Part shown: positions 8,598 to 18,600 of the stretch, in pieces
Numbering within the stretch: the first letter of the stretch is position 1
Layout: each line of letters opens with the position of its first letter
Assembly (NCBI RefSeq): GCF_011634775.1
Contig: NZ_JAALXT010000005.1
Span: 310,001-374,000 of the forward strand
Source of the DNA: Thalassoroseus pseudoceratinae
Lineage (GTDB): Bacteria > Planctomycetota > Planctomycetia > Planctomycetales > Planctomycetaceae
Length of the DNA stretch: 64,000 nucleotides
Reading direction: 5' to 3'
The notes under the pieces: generated by a model
Seen by the model: the letters and a program-made list of their open reading frames with translations, nothing else
The model's database searches: none
What the model was told of the DNA's origin: nothing
Position numbers and translations under genes: made by a program

Positions 8598-10250
8598 ATG
8601 AATTCCTCGCCGTTCCTGCCAGTCGCCGCGATTCTCCTGGGATCGATTTCCACGCTCTTTGCGGACTCTCCATCACCGGCAACTGCACAGAAACCGTTGC
8701 ACTTGCGAATCGATCGCCTCAGCGGTGTGGCTAACTCGGATTCCCCAACCACAGGGCAACGCTGCAATGATGCCGAATTCCTTCGGCGAATCTACCTGGA
8801 TTTGGTTGGTGTCATCCCGAGCGTCGAAGAAGCCCGTGCATTCCTGGAAGACGCGTCACCTACACGTCGGCAAAACCTTGTCGACCGTCTGCTGGCTGAT
8901 CCCCGGCACACTTGGCATTTGGTTGACACGTTTGATGTCATGCTGAACGAACGCCGTACCGGGAATTACGTCACGAATGCCGAATGGCGGAACTGGCTGC
9001 ACAAGCAGTTTGAACAGAACACGCCGTTGGACCAGATCGTTCGCACAATTTTGTCAGCAGATGGCACCGACGAAGCCACGCGACCGGCAGCGAAATTTCT
9101 GCTCGTGCGGAAGTTGGACTCCGACCTCGTTACCCGCGATTTGGGACGGATTTTGCTCGGTCGCGACATGCAATGTGCCCAGTGTCACGACCATCCAATT
9201 GTCGTCGACTATTTGCAGCGGCATTATTTCGGCCTCTCGGCTTTTGTGAGCCGATCGTATGTGTTCAATGACAAAAAGAAGAAACGCAACATCATCGCTG
9301 AGAAAGCGGAAGGTAAAACGACGTTCGCCTCGGTTTTCACAAACGAAAAGGGTGAGACTGGCCCGCGAATCCTCGATCTTCCGCCCATCACCGAACCCGA
9401 AACGGAGAAGGAACCGTACCAAGTTAAACCTAGCAAGACCGCCGGGGGCGTGCCGAAGTATAGCCGTCGTCGGCAACTCAGCGACGCGATCACCGACCCG
9501 GCAAACGTCGCATTTCGACAGAATTTCGCGAATCGGTTGTGGGCAATGATGCTCGGTCGCGGATTGGTGGAACCGCTCGACATGCACCACAGTGAGAACC
9601 CGCCGACAAACCCGAAACTCCTCGATCTGCTCGCGGATGAGCTTCATCACAATGGTTATAATATCCGTTTGATGATCCGAGAAATCGCGTTGTCGGAAGT
9701 CTATCAGCGATCAAGCAAGTTGCCGGAAAACGTGCCGATGGACAGTTTGCAACCGATGGCCATCGCGGAGTTAGAACCCCTGACGCCGGAACAACTCGCT
9801 TGGTCGACCCTGGAAGCGGTGGGTATGTCGGCGACTCAACACACCAAAGCCAGCGAACAGGCCAAGAAGAACAAGTCAAACGCAGCAACCGAACTTCGCA
9901 AGTTGCTCGGTTCTCAGGCGGGTGTACTGGTGAAAACCTTTGCTCCGAAGTCACCGACGGCCGGTTTCGATGCCACCGCCGAACAAGCGTTGTTCCTGAT
10001 GAACGCGGCGACTTCGCAAAATTGGCTTTCCCCACGGACCGGAACCCTCGTCGATCGGCTGGAGAAAACGAAGGACGTTTCCGCGATGGCGGAAGAGTTG
10101 TTCCTGAGCATGTTTTCTCGATTCCCCACCGACGAAGAAATCCGCTGGGTGGCCGAGGCCATCGAAAACCATCCGCAAGAACGGCTCAATGCGATTCAAG
10201 AACTCGTGTGGGCTACCATGACCTCCGCTGAATTTCGACTCAACCACTGA
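8598..10250 (+). CDS. DUF1549/DUF1553 exported protein
   Basis: A 550-residue planctomycete protein. The ATG at 8598 gives a proper signal peptide (MNSSPFLPVAAILLGSISTL); the frame continues to 8535, but that extension is hydrophilic and precedes the signal. DUF1549 covers about residues 35-240 and contains the conserved CAQCHDHP motif (C193, C196, H197), a possible haem c site. DUF1553 covers about 300-545 (FRQNFANRLWAMMLGRGLVE). Unlike the 15674 protein it lacks the N-terminal PSCyt1 haem domain. It is followed 38 bp later by a DUF1501 gene, the usual partner. The biochemical role of these families is not settled. Confidence 0.9.
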   Translation: MNSSPFLPVAAILLGSISTLFADSPSPATAQKPLHLRIDRLSGVANSDSPTTGQRCNDAEFLRRIYLDLVGVIPSVEEARAFLEDASPTRRQNLVDRLLADPRHTWHLVDTFDVMLNERRTGNYVTNAEWRNWLHKQFEQNTPLDQIVRTILSADGTDEATRPAAKFLLVRKLDSDLVTRDLGRILLGRDMQCAQCHDHPIVVDYLQRHYFGLSAFVSRSYVFNDKKKKRNIIAEKAEGKTTFASVFTNEKGETGPRILDLPPITEPETEKEPYQVKPSKTAGGVPKYSRRRQLSDAITDPANVAFRQNFANRLWAMMLGRGLVEPLDMHHSENPPTNPKLLDLLADELHHNGYNIRLMIREIALSEVYQRSSKLPENVPMDSLQPMAIAELEPLTPEQLAWSTLEAVGMSATQHTKASEQAKKNKSNAATELRKLLGSQAGVLVKTFAPKSPTAGFDATAEQALFLMNAATSQNWLSPRTGTLVDRLEKTKDVSAMAEELFLSMFSRFPTDEEIRWVAEAIENHPQERLNAIQELVWATMTSAEFRLNH

Positions 10251-10288
10251 CCTTCCGGACCAAATCTCCCGCCCATTGGAGCTCCGCT

Positions 10289-11554
10289 ATGCGACGCAAC
10301 ACCGGATGCCAGCCCCTCGATCATCAACTGTCTCGCCGAAGCTTCCTCGCTGGTTCCGCATTGGCGGGCACGGTGGCTGGTGCCGGGCAAGCCATCCCCG
10401 CGTTGGCTGGTGAGCAAATCGAGCAAAAGCACAAACAGGTGTTGCAGGTCTTTCTGCAGGGCGGCGTTAGTCAATTGGAATCATGGGACCCGAAACCCGG
10501 CACGAAGTACGGCGGTCCGTTTGGTGCGATTCCCACGTCTGTGCCCGGCGTGCACATTTCCGAACTGCTGCCGGAAACCGCTCGGCAAATGCATCATTTG
10601 TCGATCGTGCGAAGCGTGAACATCAAAATCAACGACCACGGGCAAGGTCGGATGTTCATGGAGAAAGGCCGCCGTGCGGGGGACTACCCGTATGTCGGTT
10701 CGGTGGCGGCGAAGTACCTCGGCCCTGAGGACTCACAGTTACCGAAGTTTATCACCATTTCCACCCGCGGACTCCGGGACCAATCGGCGGCGTTTCTCGG
10801 AGCGCGATATTCTCAGTTGAAGCTTTCTGGAGCCAAAGCGCCGGACAATCTCACTCTGCCGAAAGGCATCGACAACAGTGCCGAACAACGTCGGCAACAA
10901 CTGCGACTCGCCATGAACGACCGGTTCGCCAGCGGACGTCGGAAAGCGGAAATCGAAGCTTATAACGCCTCGTTCGAGCAAGCTCAACGAATGGTCAAGC
11001 GACGTGACGTGTTTGTGGCGGAGCCGAGCGCCACGGACCTCGAACGCTACGGTCGACATGAATTCGCTAAGAACTGTGTGCTCGCTCGCACGCTGCTGGA
11101 AGAGGGCGTGACGTGTGTGAAGGTGTCCCATCATGGATACGACACGCACGCCGAGAACTTCAACTTCCACCTCGAACAACTCGGCGAATTTGACCGCCCG
11201 TTTGCCACACTCCTGAACGATCTGGCTAATCGGGGAATGCTGGAACACACGTTGGTCATGGTCTATTCGGAGTTCGGCCGCACGCCGAAAATCAATGTTC
11301 GTTACGGTCGGGATCACTGGGGAACCGCTTGGTCGGTGGCGCTCGGGGGGTGTGGTATCGTGCCGGGTGCGGTCGTGGGAAAAACGAACGCAGAAGGCAC
11401 CGCCGTGGCCGATCGGGAAGTTGACGCGGGACATCTCTTCCACACTTATTTCTCGGCACTTGGGTTGGATACCGCCGCCGATCATGATGTGCCCGGCCGA
11501 TCGATTCCAATCGGTGATCCCGCTGCCGATCCAATCAAAGAACTGTTGGCGTAA
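10289..11554 (+). CDS. DUF1501 protein with Tat signal
   Basis: A 421-residue member of DUF1501, which is distantly related to sulfatases/alkaline phosphatases. A twin-arginine signal is visible (SRRSFLAG, residues 15-22, then a hydrophobic Ala/Gly stretch), so it is probably exported folded. Family motifs include VFLQGGVSQLESWDPKPG near residues 52-69, VKVSHHGYDTHAENF, and VMVYSEFGRTPKIN with GRDHWG, the likely metal-site region. It sits between its DUF1549/DUF1553 partner and a WD40 gene, a conserved planctomycete arrangement. Confidence 0.9.
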   Translation: MRRNTGCQPLDHQLSRRSFLAGSALAGTVAGAGQAIPALAGEQIEQKHKQVLQVFLQGGVSQLESWDPKPGTKYGGPFGAIPTSVPGVHISELLPETARQMHHLSIVRSVNIKINDHGQGRMFMEKGRRAGDYPYVGSVAAKYLGPEDSQLPKFITISTRGLRDQSAAFLGARYSQLKLSGAKAPDNLTLPKGIDNSAEQRRQQLRLAMNDRFASGRRKAEIEAYNASFEQAQRMVKRRDVFVAEPSATDLERYGRHEFAKNCVLARTLLEEGVTCVKVSHHGYDTHAENFNFHLEQLGEFDRPFATLLNDLANRGMLEHTLVMVYSEFGRTPKINVRYGRDHWGTAWSVALGGCGIVPGAVVGKTNAEGTAVADREVDAGHLFHTYFSALGLDTAADHDVPGRSIPIGDPAADPIKELLA

Positions 11555-11641
11555 TCGAAATTTGTCGCCAAGACTTCGCACGGCTTCCGAAGCCAGGACA
11601 CACTTTCCTCCACAATTGTTGCCGTTTTGGGGTGTCACATT

Positions 11642-12682
11642 ATGACGAATCAACCCGCCATCGCTCAGTCGCGACCTGCAATCGCCGAGCCATCTGTGCG
11701 TCCCAAGCAAACTCGTGAACTGCAATCGTTCAAGCATGATCGTCCGCTGACGACTTGCCGAGTTGACTCGCAAGCCCGATTCGCATTCGCGGGTGCGGAA
11801 GATTTCTTCGTGCACCGTTGGAACCTGCAAACCGGCGAGAAAACCACACTGGAAGGGCCGCAAAGTTGGGTGCGGTGTATCGACATCTCACCGGACGATG
11901 AAACCATCGTCGCGGCCGACTGGCGAGGGCGGCTGTGTTGGTGGCGAACATCCGACGCAAGCACGAAACCGATCCGCACGGTGCAAGCCCATCAGGGGTC
12001 GTGTCGCTGGGTGCGGTTCAGTCCTGACGGCAGCCAACTCATCACGTGTGGCAACGACTTGCTAATCAAACTTTGGCAGGCTGACGGCACGCCCATCGCG
12101 GAGTTTGCCGGTCATGAGCGGTATCCGTATGCGGTCGTGTTTCATCCACAACGCGCGGAACTCGCGTCTCAAGACCTGCTCGGCAACGTGAAGATTTGGG
12201 ACATCGAAAAACACGCCGAGAAAAAAACGATTCCGGTGAAGGTGATGACCGGCTATGACAAAGTCTTTGCCGCCGACATGGGGGGCCCACGTGACCTGCA
12301 ATTCGATCCTGCCGGCGAGCGTCTTTTGTGTACCGGCATCACGAATGTGAAGAACGCGTTTGCTGGAGTTCAAGACCCCATTCTCGTTAGTCTCGACCTG
12401 AACACCGACGAACTTAAACCGATGAAAGTCGCCAAGAACTTTCAGGGAATCGCCTGGGGCGGACGATTTCACCCCGCCGGTTTCGTGATGGGCTGCGGAG
12501 CGAACCGCACTGGCAAAGGAGCGATTTGGTACTGGGAAGTTGGTCAAGATCAGCCGTTTCACACGCATGATCTCAAGTCTGCCGCCCGCGGAATGGATCT
12601 CACGCAACACCACCAAACCGCCGTCATTGCACACGCCGATGGCTCCCTGAAAACGTACTCACTCGTTCCCAAGACCGCCTGA
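11642..12682 (+). CDS. WD40 repeat beta-propeller protein
   Basis: A 346-residue protein made of WD40-type repeats, for example KTTLEGPQSWVRCIDISPDD, GSCRWVRFSPDGSQLITCG, FAGHERYPYAVVFHPQ. About seven blades are likely. There is no signal peptide, so it is predicted cytoplasmic, which is odd beside two exported partners. I take the ATG at 11642 (MTNQPAIAQ), with GGGGTG about 8 nt upstream. It is the third gene of the DUF1549/DUF1553, DUF1501, WD40 run. Role unknown; propellers of this type are usually protein-interaction scaffolds. Confidence 0.85.
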   Translation: MTNQPAIAQSRPAIAEPSVRPKQTRELQSFKHDRPLTTCRVDSQARFAFAGAEDFFVHRWNLQTGEKTTLEGPQSWVRCIDISPDDETIVAADWRGRLCWWRTSDASTKPIRTVQAHQGSCRWVRFSPDGSQLITCGNDLLIKLWQADGTPIAEFAGHERYPYAVVFHPQRAELASQDLLGNVKIWDIEKHAEKKTIPVKVMTGYDKVFAADMGGPRDLQFDPAGERLLCTGITNVKNAFAGVQDPILVSLDLNTDELKPMKVAKNFQGIAWGGRFHPAGFVMGCGANRTGKGAIWYWEVGQDQPFHTHDLKSAARGMDLTQHHQTAVIAHADGSLKTYSLVPKTA

Positions 12683-12690
12683 AGTTGATC

Positions 12691-12716
12691 GAATTCCGGT
12701 TCAATGTCCGGAATTC
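12691..12716. terminator. Hairpin between convergent genes
   Basis: A perfect 9-bp inverted repeat GAATTCCGG/CCGGAATTC with an 8-base loop lies between the WD40 gene and the antiporter gene, its right arm inside the last codons of the antiporter. Its place suggests a bidirectional transcription stop, but neither side has a T run. Confidence 0.4.
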
Positions 12717-14398
12717 TCATTGCGGCCAGAGCTGTCGGAAAGGTGGCGTTTCGCGAATCGCACGACGTCGCGACGTTCAATCAACCCGACGAGTGTCGGA
12801 ACGTCTACTGAAGCAACCACGAGAATGACACCATCAGGGTTCTTCTCGAATGCACGCAGGGCATCGTCGATCGACTGTTCCGGCAACAACTGCGAACGCG
12901 GGGGAATGCACAAGTCCTCTGCTCGCACCAATGAAGCGACTGCGGGATCGAACAGGTTCGAGCGAATATCCCGATAACGAATTGTCCCGACGACATCGCA
13001 ATCGTTGTTCACCACAGGGTAAACGAGATCCCGGCTATGCTCGATAAAATCGAGCACTTGCAGAAAATCGGCCGATGAAGGAATCGACTTGACGTTCTGC
13101 CGCATCAAGTCGTGAACCTTCAATTCGCCTTGCTGACGCTTCGCGAGTGGGTCTTGCCCCAGGGAACGCCGGAAATGCCGGATCAAATTGGTCATCGACT
13201 CCCGCCAGCTGGGTCGGTCTGGATGCACCAAATGAGCGACCGGAACTTCCCCGGCCCGCACGATCGCCCAGCGTGTCAACAACGGACCGACGACTTCGAA
13301 GAACACCACGGTTCCCACAACAATCGTCTTCAAATGATCGCCGAGTTCGGGATCACGAGCGGCGGCAACTTGAACTAATCCAATCGCGGCACCGGCTTGC
13401 GCGATGAGCGTGGCTCCCAGCCAATTTTGCACCGACTGCGGTTCGCCCCGCATCCAGGCCACCGCCCGCACGCCGAGATATTTGCCAAGACATCGCATCA
13501 CGATGTAGGTGGCTCCAATCGCGCCGACCGCTTTGAGAGCCATCAGGTTCAGTTCCGCACCGGCGGACACAAAGAACAACACATAGAGCAAGGACGAAAT
13601 CGGCGACAATCCCGCGACAATTTCTTTGGCTCGCGGCGACGTATTGGCCAATGAAACGCCCATCGCCAGGAAGGCCAACAGGTAGGGCATGCCGGTTTTC
13701 TCGCAAAGCCCCAGCAGCAACAACGCCGCCGCGAATACGGCCAGATTCCGTTTTCGCTCGGCCACCCGAGTCTCGGCCAAACTGACCACGATCCCTGCCA
13801 CAGTTCCCAGCGTGACCGAACCAACCAAGTCGATCGCGAGCCATTGCAGTCGACTGCCCATATCGACATTTCCACGACCGCCAATCATGTTCGCCGCCAC
13901 GAACAGAACTTCAAACGCCACAATCGCAACGAAGTTATTCAACGCAACCAGCAAATACGTGTAGGCTGTTACGGGGCCGTCGGAGTCGTAGTCTTGCAGG
14001 ACGACAATGGTGGTCGCTGGAGCGGTTGCCAACGCCAACCCACCGAGCAGCAGAGCCGCTTCGGGCGATTCGCCGATGAGATACGTCCCTAGCGCGACCA
14101 GTCCAAAAGTACAAACGATCTCGCCCAATGAAAGCGGCACGGCGGCCTTCATGATGCGTCGAAAGGACACCAGGGTGAAGCGACTGCCAATTTGCATCAA
14201 CACAATGGCCAATGCCAAATTCAGCACCGGTTCTAATTCGTGCAAATGCTCGTGGGGAATCCAATCAAGTGCGGATGGCCCAAGCAATAGGCCCATGACG
14301 ATAAACAGCGTGACCCTTGGAGTTCCAATCCAACCGGCAATCACTCCACCGATCAAACCGGCCGTCAAGAGTATGCCGAGGCTAATTGTCAGTAGCAA
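12701..14398 (-). CDS. CPA2-type cation/proton antiporter with C-terminal CBS pair
   Basis: A 565-residue membrane protein. Residues 1 to about 390 form roughly 12 hydrophobic segments of the Na+/H+ exchanger (KefB/CPA2) type, starting MLLTISLGILLTAGLIGGVI. Residues about 436-555 form two CBS motifs (VHDLMRQNVKSIPSSADF; LYPEQ-like second half ending VGLIERRDVVRFA), which normally bind adenine nucleotides and gate transport. KefB proteins usually end in a TrkA-N (RCK) domain, so the CBS tail is a variant. The ion is not predictable. The gene converges with the WD40 gene and diverges from the DUF6807 gene. Confidence 0.85.
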   Translation of the reverse strand: MLLTISLGILLTAGLIGGVIAGWIGTPRVTLFIVMGLLLGPSALDWIPHEHLHELEPVLNLALAIVLMQIGSRFTLVSFRRIMKAAVPLSLGEIVCTFGLVALGTYLIGESPEAALLLGGLALATAPATTIVVLQDYDSDGPVTAYTYLLVALNNFVAIVAFEVLFVAANMIGGRGNVDMGSRLQWLAIDLVGSVTLGTVAGIVVSLAETRVAERKRNLAVFAAALLLLGLCEKTGMPYLLAFLAMGVSLANTSPRAKEIVAGLSPISSLLYVLFFVSAGAELNLMALKAVGAIGATYIVMRCLGKYLGVRAVAWMRGEPQSVQNWLGATLIAQAGAAIGLVQVAAARDPELGDHLKTIVVGTVVFFEVVGPLLTRWAIVRAGEVPVAHLVHPDRPSWRESMTNLIRHFRRSLGQDPLAKRQQGELKVHDLMRQNVKSIPSSADFLQVLDFIEHSRDLVYPVVNNDCDVVGTIRYRDIRSNLFDPAVASLVRAEDLCIPPRSQLLPEQSIDDALRAFEKNPDGVILVVASVDVPTLVGLIERRDVVRFAKRHLSDSSGRNENSGH

Positions 14399-14710
14399 CG
14401 CGTTTCCCTCCGCAATTGACTCAGGTGTATCGTTTGGTCACTACGCTGAGCACAAAACATCGGTTGTAGAGCGTCTACGTGGAACTCAAGTGTTCCAGGG
14501 GGAAACAGTTTACGGTTTCCCCGTCACTTCTCCTAGCCTTTCCGAAAGCATCCCACAAATTATCAGAAGTTGATTTCTGAACGTCCGCGGTCGTACGTCT
14601 TCACGCGACGCGTCCGCCTGGATAATTTGAGTGACACCCGTTACGGTTTGTGGTTCCAATTGTGGTTCAAACGCCATTTTTCATCCTCAAGTCTCCACGG
14701 AGTTATTCCT
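14399..14710. other. Divergent intergenic region with two stem-loops
   Basis: This 312-bp region separates the divergent antiporter and DUF6807 genes and should hold both promoters; I could not pick confident -35/-10 pairs. It contains a short GGAAC/GTTCC hairpin (about 14481-14496) followed by a perfect 8-bp inverted repeat GGGGAAAC/GTTTCCCC (14499-14506 and 14515-14522). These could be an operator or leader structure. The frame of the DUF6807 gene is open back to 14570, but that part does not look coding. Confidence 0.5.
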
Positions 14711-15631
14711 GTGTACCGTCAACTTACGTTTTTCGCCGCCAGCCTTGTGTGCTGTGTGCTGACCGCTCGGTTTGCCCATGCCGACGACGCTTACAAAGTC
14801 GTTGTGGAAGATGGAAAACACGCCGACATTGTGGGTCCGAATGGTAACCCCCTGGTGCGGTACGTGTTCGTCCGTGATACCTCAAGTCCCGAACGCACGT
14901 TCGACACCGCCAAGGTCTTCGCCCACGTGATGGCTCCCGGCGGAGACGAAACTATCACCAAGGGACCGGGCGGAAAATTCCCGCATCACCGCGGAATCTT
15001 CATCGGTTGGAACCGCATCGATCATGGCGGCAAACGGCACGACTTGTGGCACGTTCGCAATACCGAACAAAAGCATCAGGACTTTGTGACCACCCAAGGT
15101 GACGAAGACGGCGGAACCATCACCAGCAAGATCGACTGGATCGGCACCGATGGCAAACCGCTGATCAAAGAACAACGAACTTATCAGGTAGTTCACTCGC
15201 CCGAGGCGTACGCCGTGATTGATTTCGTCAGTAATCTCACCGCTGTGAATGGCGACTCGACACTCGACGGCGACCCCGAACACGCCGGCGTGCAGTTCCG
15301 CCCGTCGCAGAAAGTCGCCGACAACAAATCGGCCAAGTACACGTTCCACGAAGATGACATCGACCCCAAGAAGCACAAGGATCTCCCGTGGGTCGCATGT
15401 ACGTTTCGCATTGGCGATCAAACCTGGACGGTTCAACACATGAACCATCCATCGAATCCCAAAGGTGCAATTTGGTCGGCGTACCGGGATTACGGCCGTT
15501 TTGGTCCTTTCCCGAAATTCAAAATTGCTGATGGCGACACTAAAACGCTGAAATTCCGATTCCGCGTAACAAAGGGTGAAGCCCCGTCACGATCGGAATT
15601 GGCCAAGCAGTACGAAGACTTCGCGAAGTAA
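14711..15631 (+). CDS. DUF6807 (PmoA-like) secreted protein
   Basis: A 306-residue protein of the DUF6807 family, often annotated as methane oxygenase PmoA, a label that should not be read as methane oxidation. The GTG at 14711 has GGAG about 9 nt upstream and gives a signal peptide (VYRQLTFFAASLVCCVLTAR, cleavage after AHA). Conserved stretches include HHRGIFIGWN around residues 97-106 and MNHPSNPKGAIWSAYRDYG near 245-263. These proteins often sit with DUF1549/DUF1553 genes and may act on carbohydrate or glycosidic substrates; this is inference. The next gene begins 42 bp downstream. Confidence 0.8.
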   Translation: MYRQLTFFAASLVCCVLTARFAHADDAYKVVVEDGKHADIVGPNGNPLVRYVFVRDTSSPERTFDTAKVFAHVMAPGGDETITKGPGGKFPHHRGIFIGWNRIDHGGKRHDLWHVRNTEQKHQDFVTTQGDEDGGTITSKIDWIGTDGKPLIKEQRTYQVVHSPEAYAVIDFVSNLTAVNGDSTLDGDPEHAGVQFRPSQKVADNKSAKYTFHEDDIDPKKHKDLPWVACTFRIGDQTWTVQHMNHPSNPKGAIWSAYRDYGRFGPFPKFKIADGDTKTLKFRFRVTKGEAPSRSELAKQYEDFAK

Positions 15632-15652
15632 CACCGGATTGCTGTCGATGCC

Positions 15653-15679
15653 GATCATGCTCATAATGGGAGCATGATC
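15653..15679 (+). promoter_or_regulatory. Inverted repeat spanning the start codon of the 15674 gene
   Basis: A perfect 10-bp inverted repeat GATCATGCTC/GAGCATGATC with a 7-base loop. The right arm (15670-15679) contains the ATG at 15674, and the likely Shine-Dalgarno GGGAG (15668-15672) lies partly in the loop and arm. If it folds in the mRNA it would hide the ribosome site; as DNA it could be an operator. Role is inferred. Confidence 0.45.
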
Positions 15680-18600
15680 CACAACCGCATTCCGACGACA
15701 ATTGCTTTCTTTCTCGGCTTTTCGGTTTCCGTCCTAAGTGGGGCGGAGACCCCTTCTTTCAATGCCGATGTTCGTCCGCTGTTGGCAGCGAAGTGTTTCG
15801 CGTGTCATGGTCCCGATGAAGAAGCCCGCGAGGCCGACTTGCGATTGGACCTGCGGGATCATGCGGTCGCCGCAGGTGCGATCACCCCGCATCAACCCGA
15901 CGCGAGTGAACTTCTTGACCGCATCAATTCGGACGATGAATTCCTGCGGATGCCGCCGCCCGAAGCTGGCGAACCGCTGACCGTCAAAGAGCGAAACATT
16001 CTTCGCGAGTGGATCGCCTCCGGTGCCAAGTACGAGCAACATTGGGCTTTCGTTCCGCCGGTCCGACCTGATGTTCCGGAGATCGACAATCCCCGTTGGC
16101 AGGCGTGGTCACGCAATCCAATCGACCGATTCGTACTCAACCGGTTATTGACGAACGAACTTTCGCCATCGCCTGCAGCTGATCGCTACACGCTCGTGCG
16201 ACGGGTGTATCTTGATTTGATCGGTCTTCCCCCAACACCGGCCGAAGCGGATGCGTTCGTGAACGACGCCGATCCGTCCGCGTATGAGCGACTCGTGGAC
16301 CGATTGCTCGCTTCGCCAAGATACGGTGAGCACTGGACGCGTCCCTGGTTGGATTTGGCGCGATACGCCGACACGAACGGATACGAAAAAGACCGCCCAC
16401 GTTCGGTTTGGCCTTATCGGAATTGGGTCATCGAGGCTCTCAACGCCGATAAGCCGTTCGATCAGTTTACGATCGAACAACTCGCCGGTGACATGCTACA
16501 AAACCCAACGACCGACCAACGGATCGCCACCGGGTTTCATCGGCAAACAATGCTCAACGAGGAAGGCGGGATCGATCCGTTGGAGTTTCGGTTCTATGCA
16601 ATGGTCGATCGTGTGGCGACCACGGGAACCGTGTGGATGGGACTGACGCTCGGGTGTGCTCAGTGTCACACCCACAAATACGATCCCATCACTCACACCG
16701 ATTACTACCGTTTCATGGCGTTACTCAACAATGCCGACGAACCCGATCTTGCCGTGCCGATCTCGCGAATTGTCGAACGAAGGCAAACCATTCAGAACCG
16801 CATCGACAAGTTGGAATCGAAACTGGCAACGGAATTTCCCTCTGAAAAAATGAGTCTGCAACAGGCTCTCGAAACATGGATAGAACAAGAACGTCAAACC
16901 GCGACCGATTGGACCGTGCTTCTACCGAGTTCCATGCGGACAAATCTGCCGAAGCTTGAACAACTCGACGATGGTTCCATTCTCTCAACCGGTGATATCA
17001 CCAAACGGGATGTGTTCCAGTTGGCGTTCGATCTCAAAGGTTTTGACCAACCGATCATCGCATTGCGTTTGGAGGTCTTGCCGGACGAGCGACTGCCGGC
17101 TCGAGGTCCTGGTCGGGCGTATTACGAAGGCCGCAAGGGCGATTTCTTTCTCAGTGAAGTGACGGCTCAAAGCGATGGCCAACCGATTGCGTTCGGTTCC
17201 GCGTCGCATAGTTATGGCAAGATCAGTGTCGGCAGCGGATCGGCGGATGCGGCGAACGTCATCGACGGCGAAGGCTCAACTGGATGGTCAACCTCCGGCG
17301 GTGAAGGGGAACCGCATCAACTGGTGCTGATTTTCGAGGAACCATGGAATCCCAGCGGAACACTCGAAATCCAAATGCTCTTTGAACGCCATTTCGCCGC
17401 GAGTCTGGGACGATTTCGAATCTCCGCCACCACCGACACTCACGATGTCCAAGCCAAAACGCTGCCCGTTGATGTCGAGCGAATTCTAGCCAACGATCCA
17501 ACGACTTGGACGGTTCACGACCGTCAAATGCTTCGTCAACAATTTCTTCGCGAAACACCACTCCTGGCAGACGCTCGCAAACCAATTGATACTTTGCGAA
17601 AGCAGTTGCCGGATTTGCCGGTCACGCTCGTGATGCAAGAACGCGATCCCGAAAATCCACGCGCAACGCATCGGCATCATCGTGGAGAATATCTCTCGCC
17701 CCGTGAACCGGTCTCGCCGGGCGTGCCGAGCATCTTTGCAGAGAACTCCGGCAATCAGCCGAATGACCGATTGTCGCTGGCCCGATGGTTGGTCAGCGAT
17801 CGCAACCCATTGGCATCACGGGTGACGGTCAATCGTGATTGGCGGGAGTTTTTCGGTGCGGGTTTGATGCGAACCAACGGCGACTTCGGCACACAATCCG
17901 AACCGCCAACTCACCCGGAATTGCTCGATTGGTTGGCTCGCGAGTTTGTCGATGGGGGATGGTCCCGCAAGCGGTTGCATCGGTTGATCGTCACCAGTGC
18001 GACGTATCGGCAGGCGTCCGAACTCACCCGCGAAATGCAGGAACGCGATCCTGGCAATCGTCTGCTCGCTCGTGGTCCGCGATTCCGTGTGCGAGCGGAA
18101 ACGGTTCGTGACATCATGTTGCAAGCCAGCGGGAGGTTGTCATCGAAGATGGGCGGCCCAAGCGTGTACCCACCGCAACCGAACAGCGTGACGGCTTTAG
18201 CGTATGGAAATACCAGTTGGACACCGTCACAGGGCGATGATCGTTATCGACGTTCGCTGTACACGTTCCTCAAACGAACCGCTCCGTTCGCGGCGAATGC
18301 GGTCTTCGATGCCCCGTCCGGGGAAACGTGTCTTGCTCGACGCGACCGCAGCAACACGCCGTTGCAAGCTCTCACGTTACTGAATGACGAGATGTTCCTC
18401 GAACTTTCTCGGGCACTTGGGCGTGAGGTTGTTCGCACTCATCCGCAGTCGCCACATGACGCCGCGACACGAATCTTTCGACGGCTCCTCACACGACCGC
18501 CAACGGATGCGGAATTGCAATTGTTGCTCGACTATTACGCCCAGCAATTGGCACGGCTGCAGCGAGGTGAACTCGATGCCGCCAGTATCGCAGCCGATCC

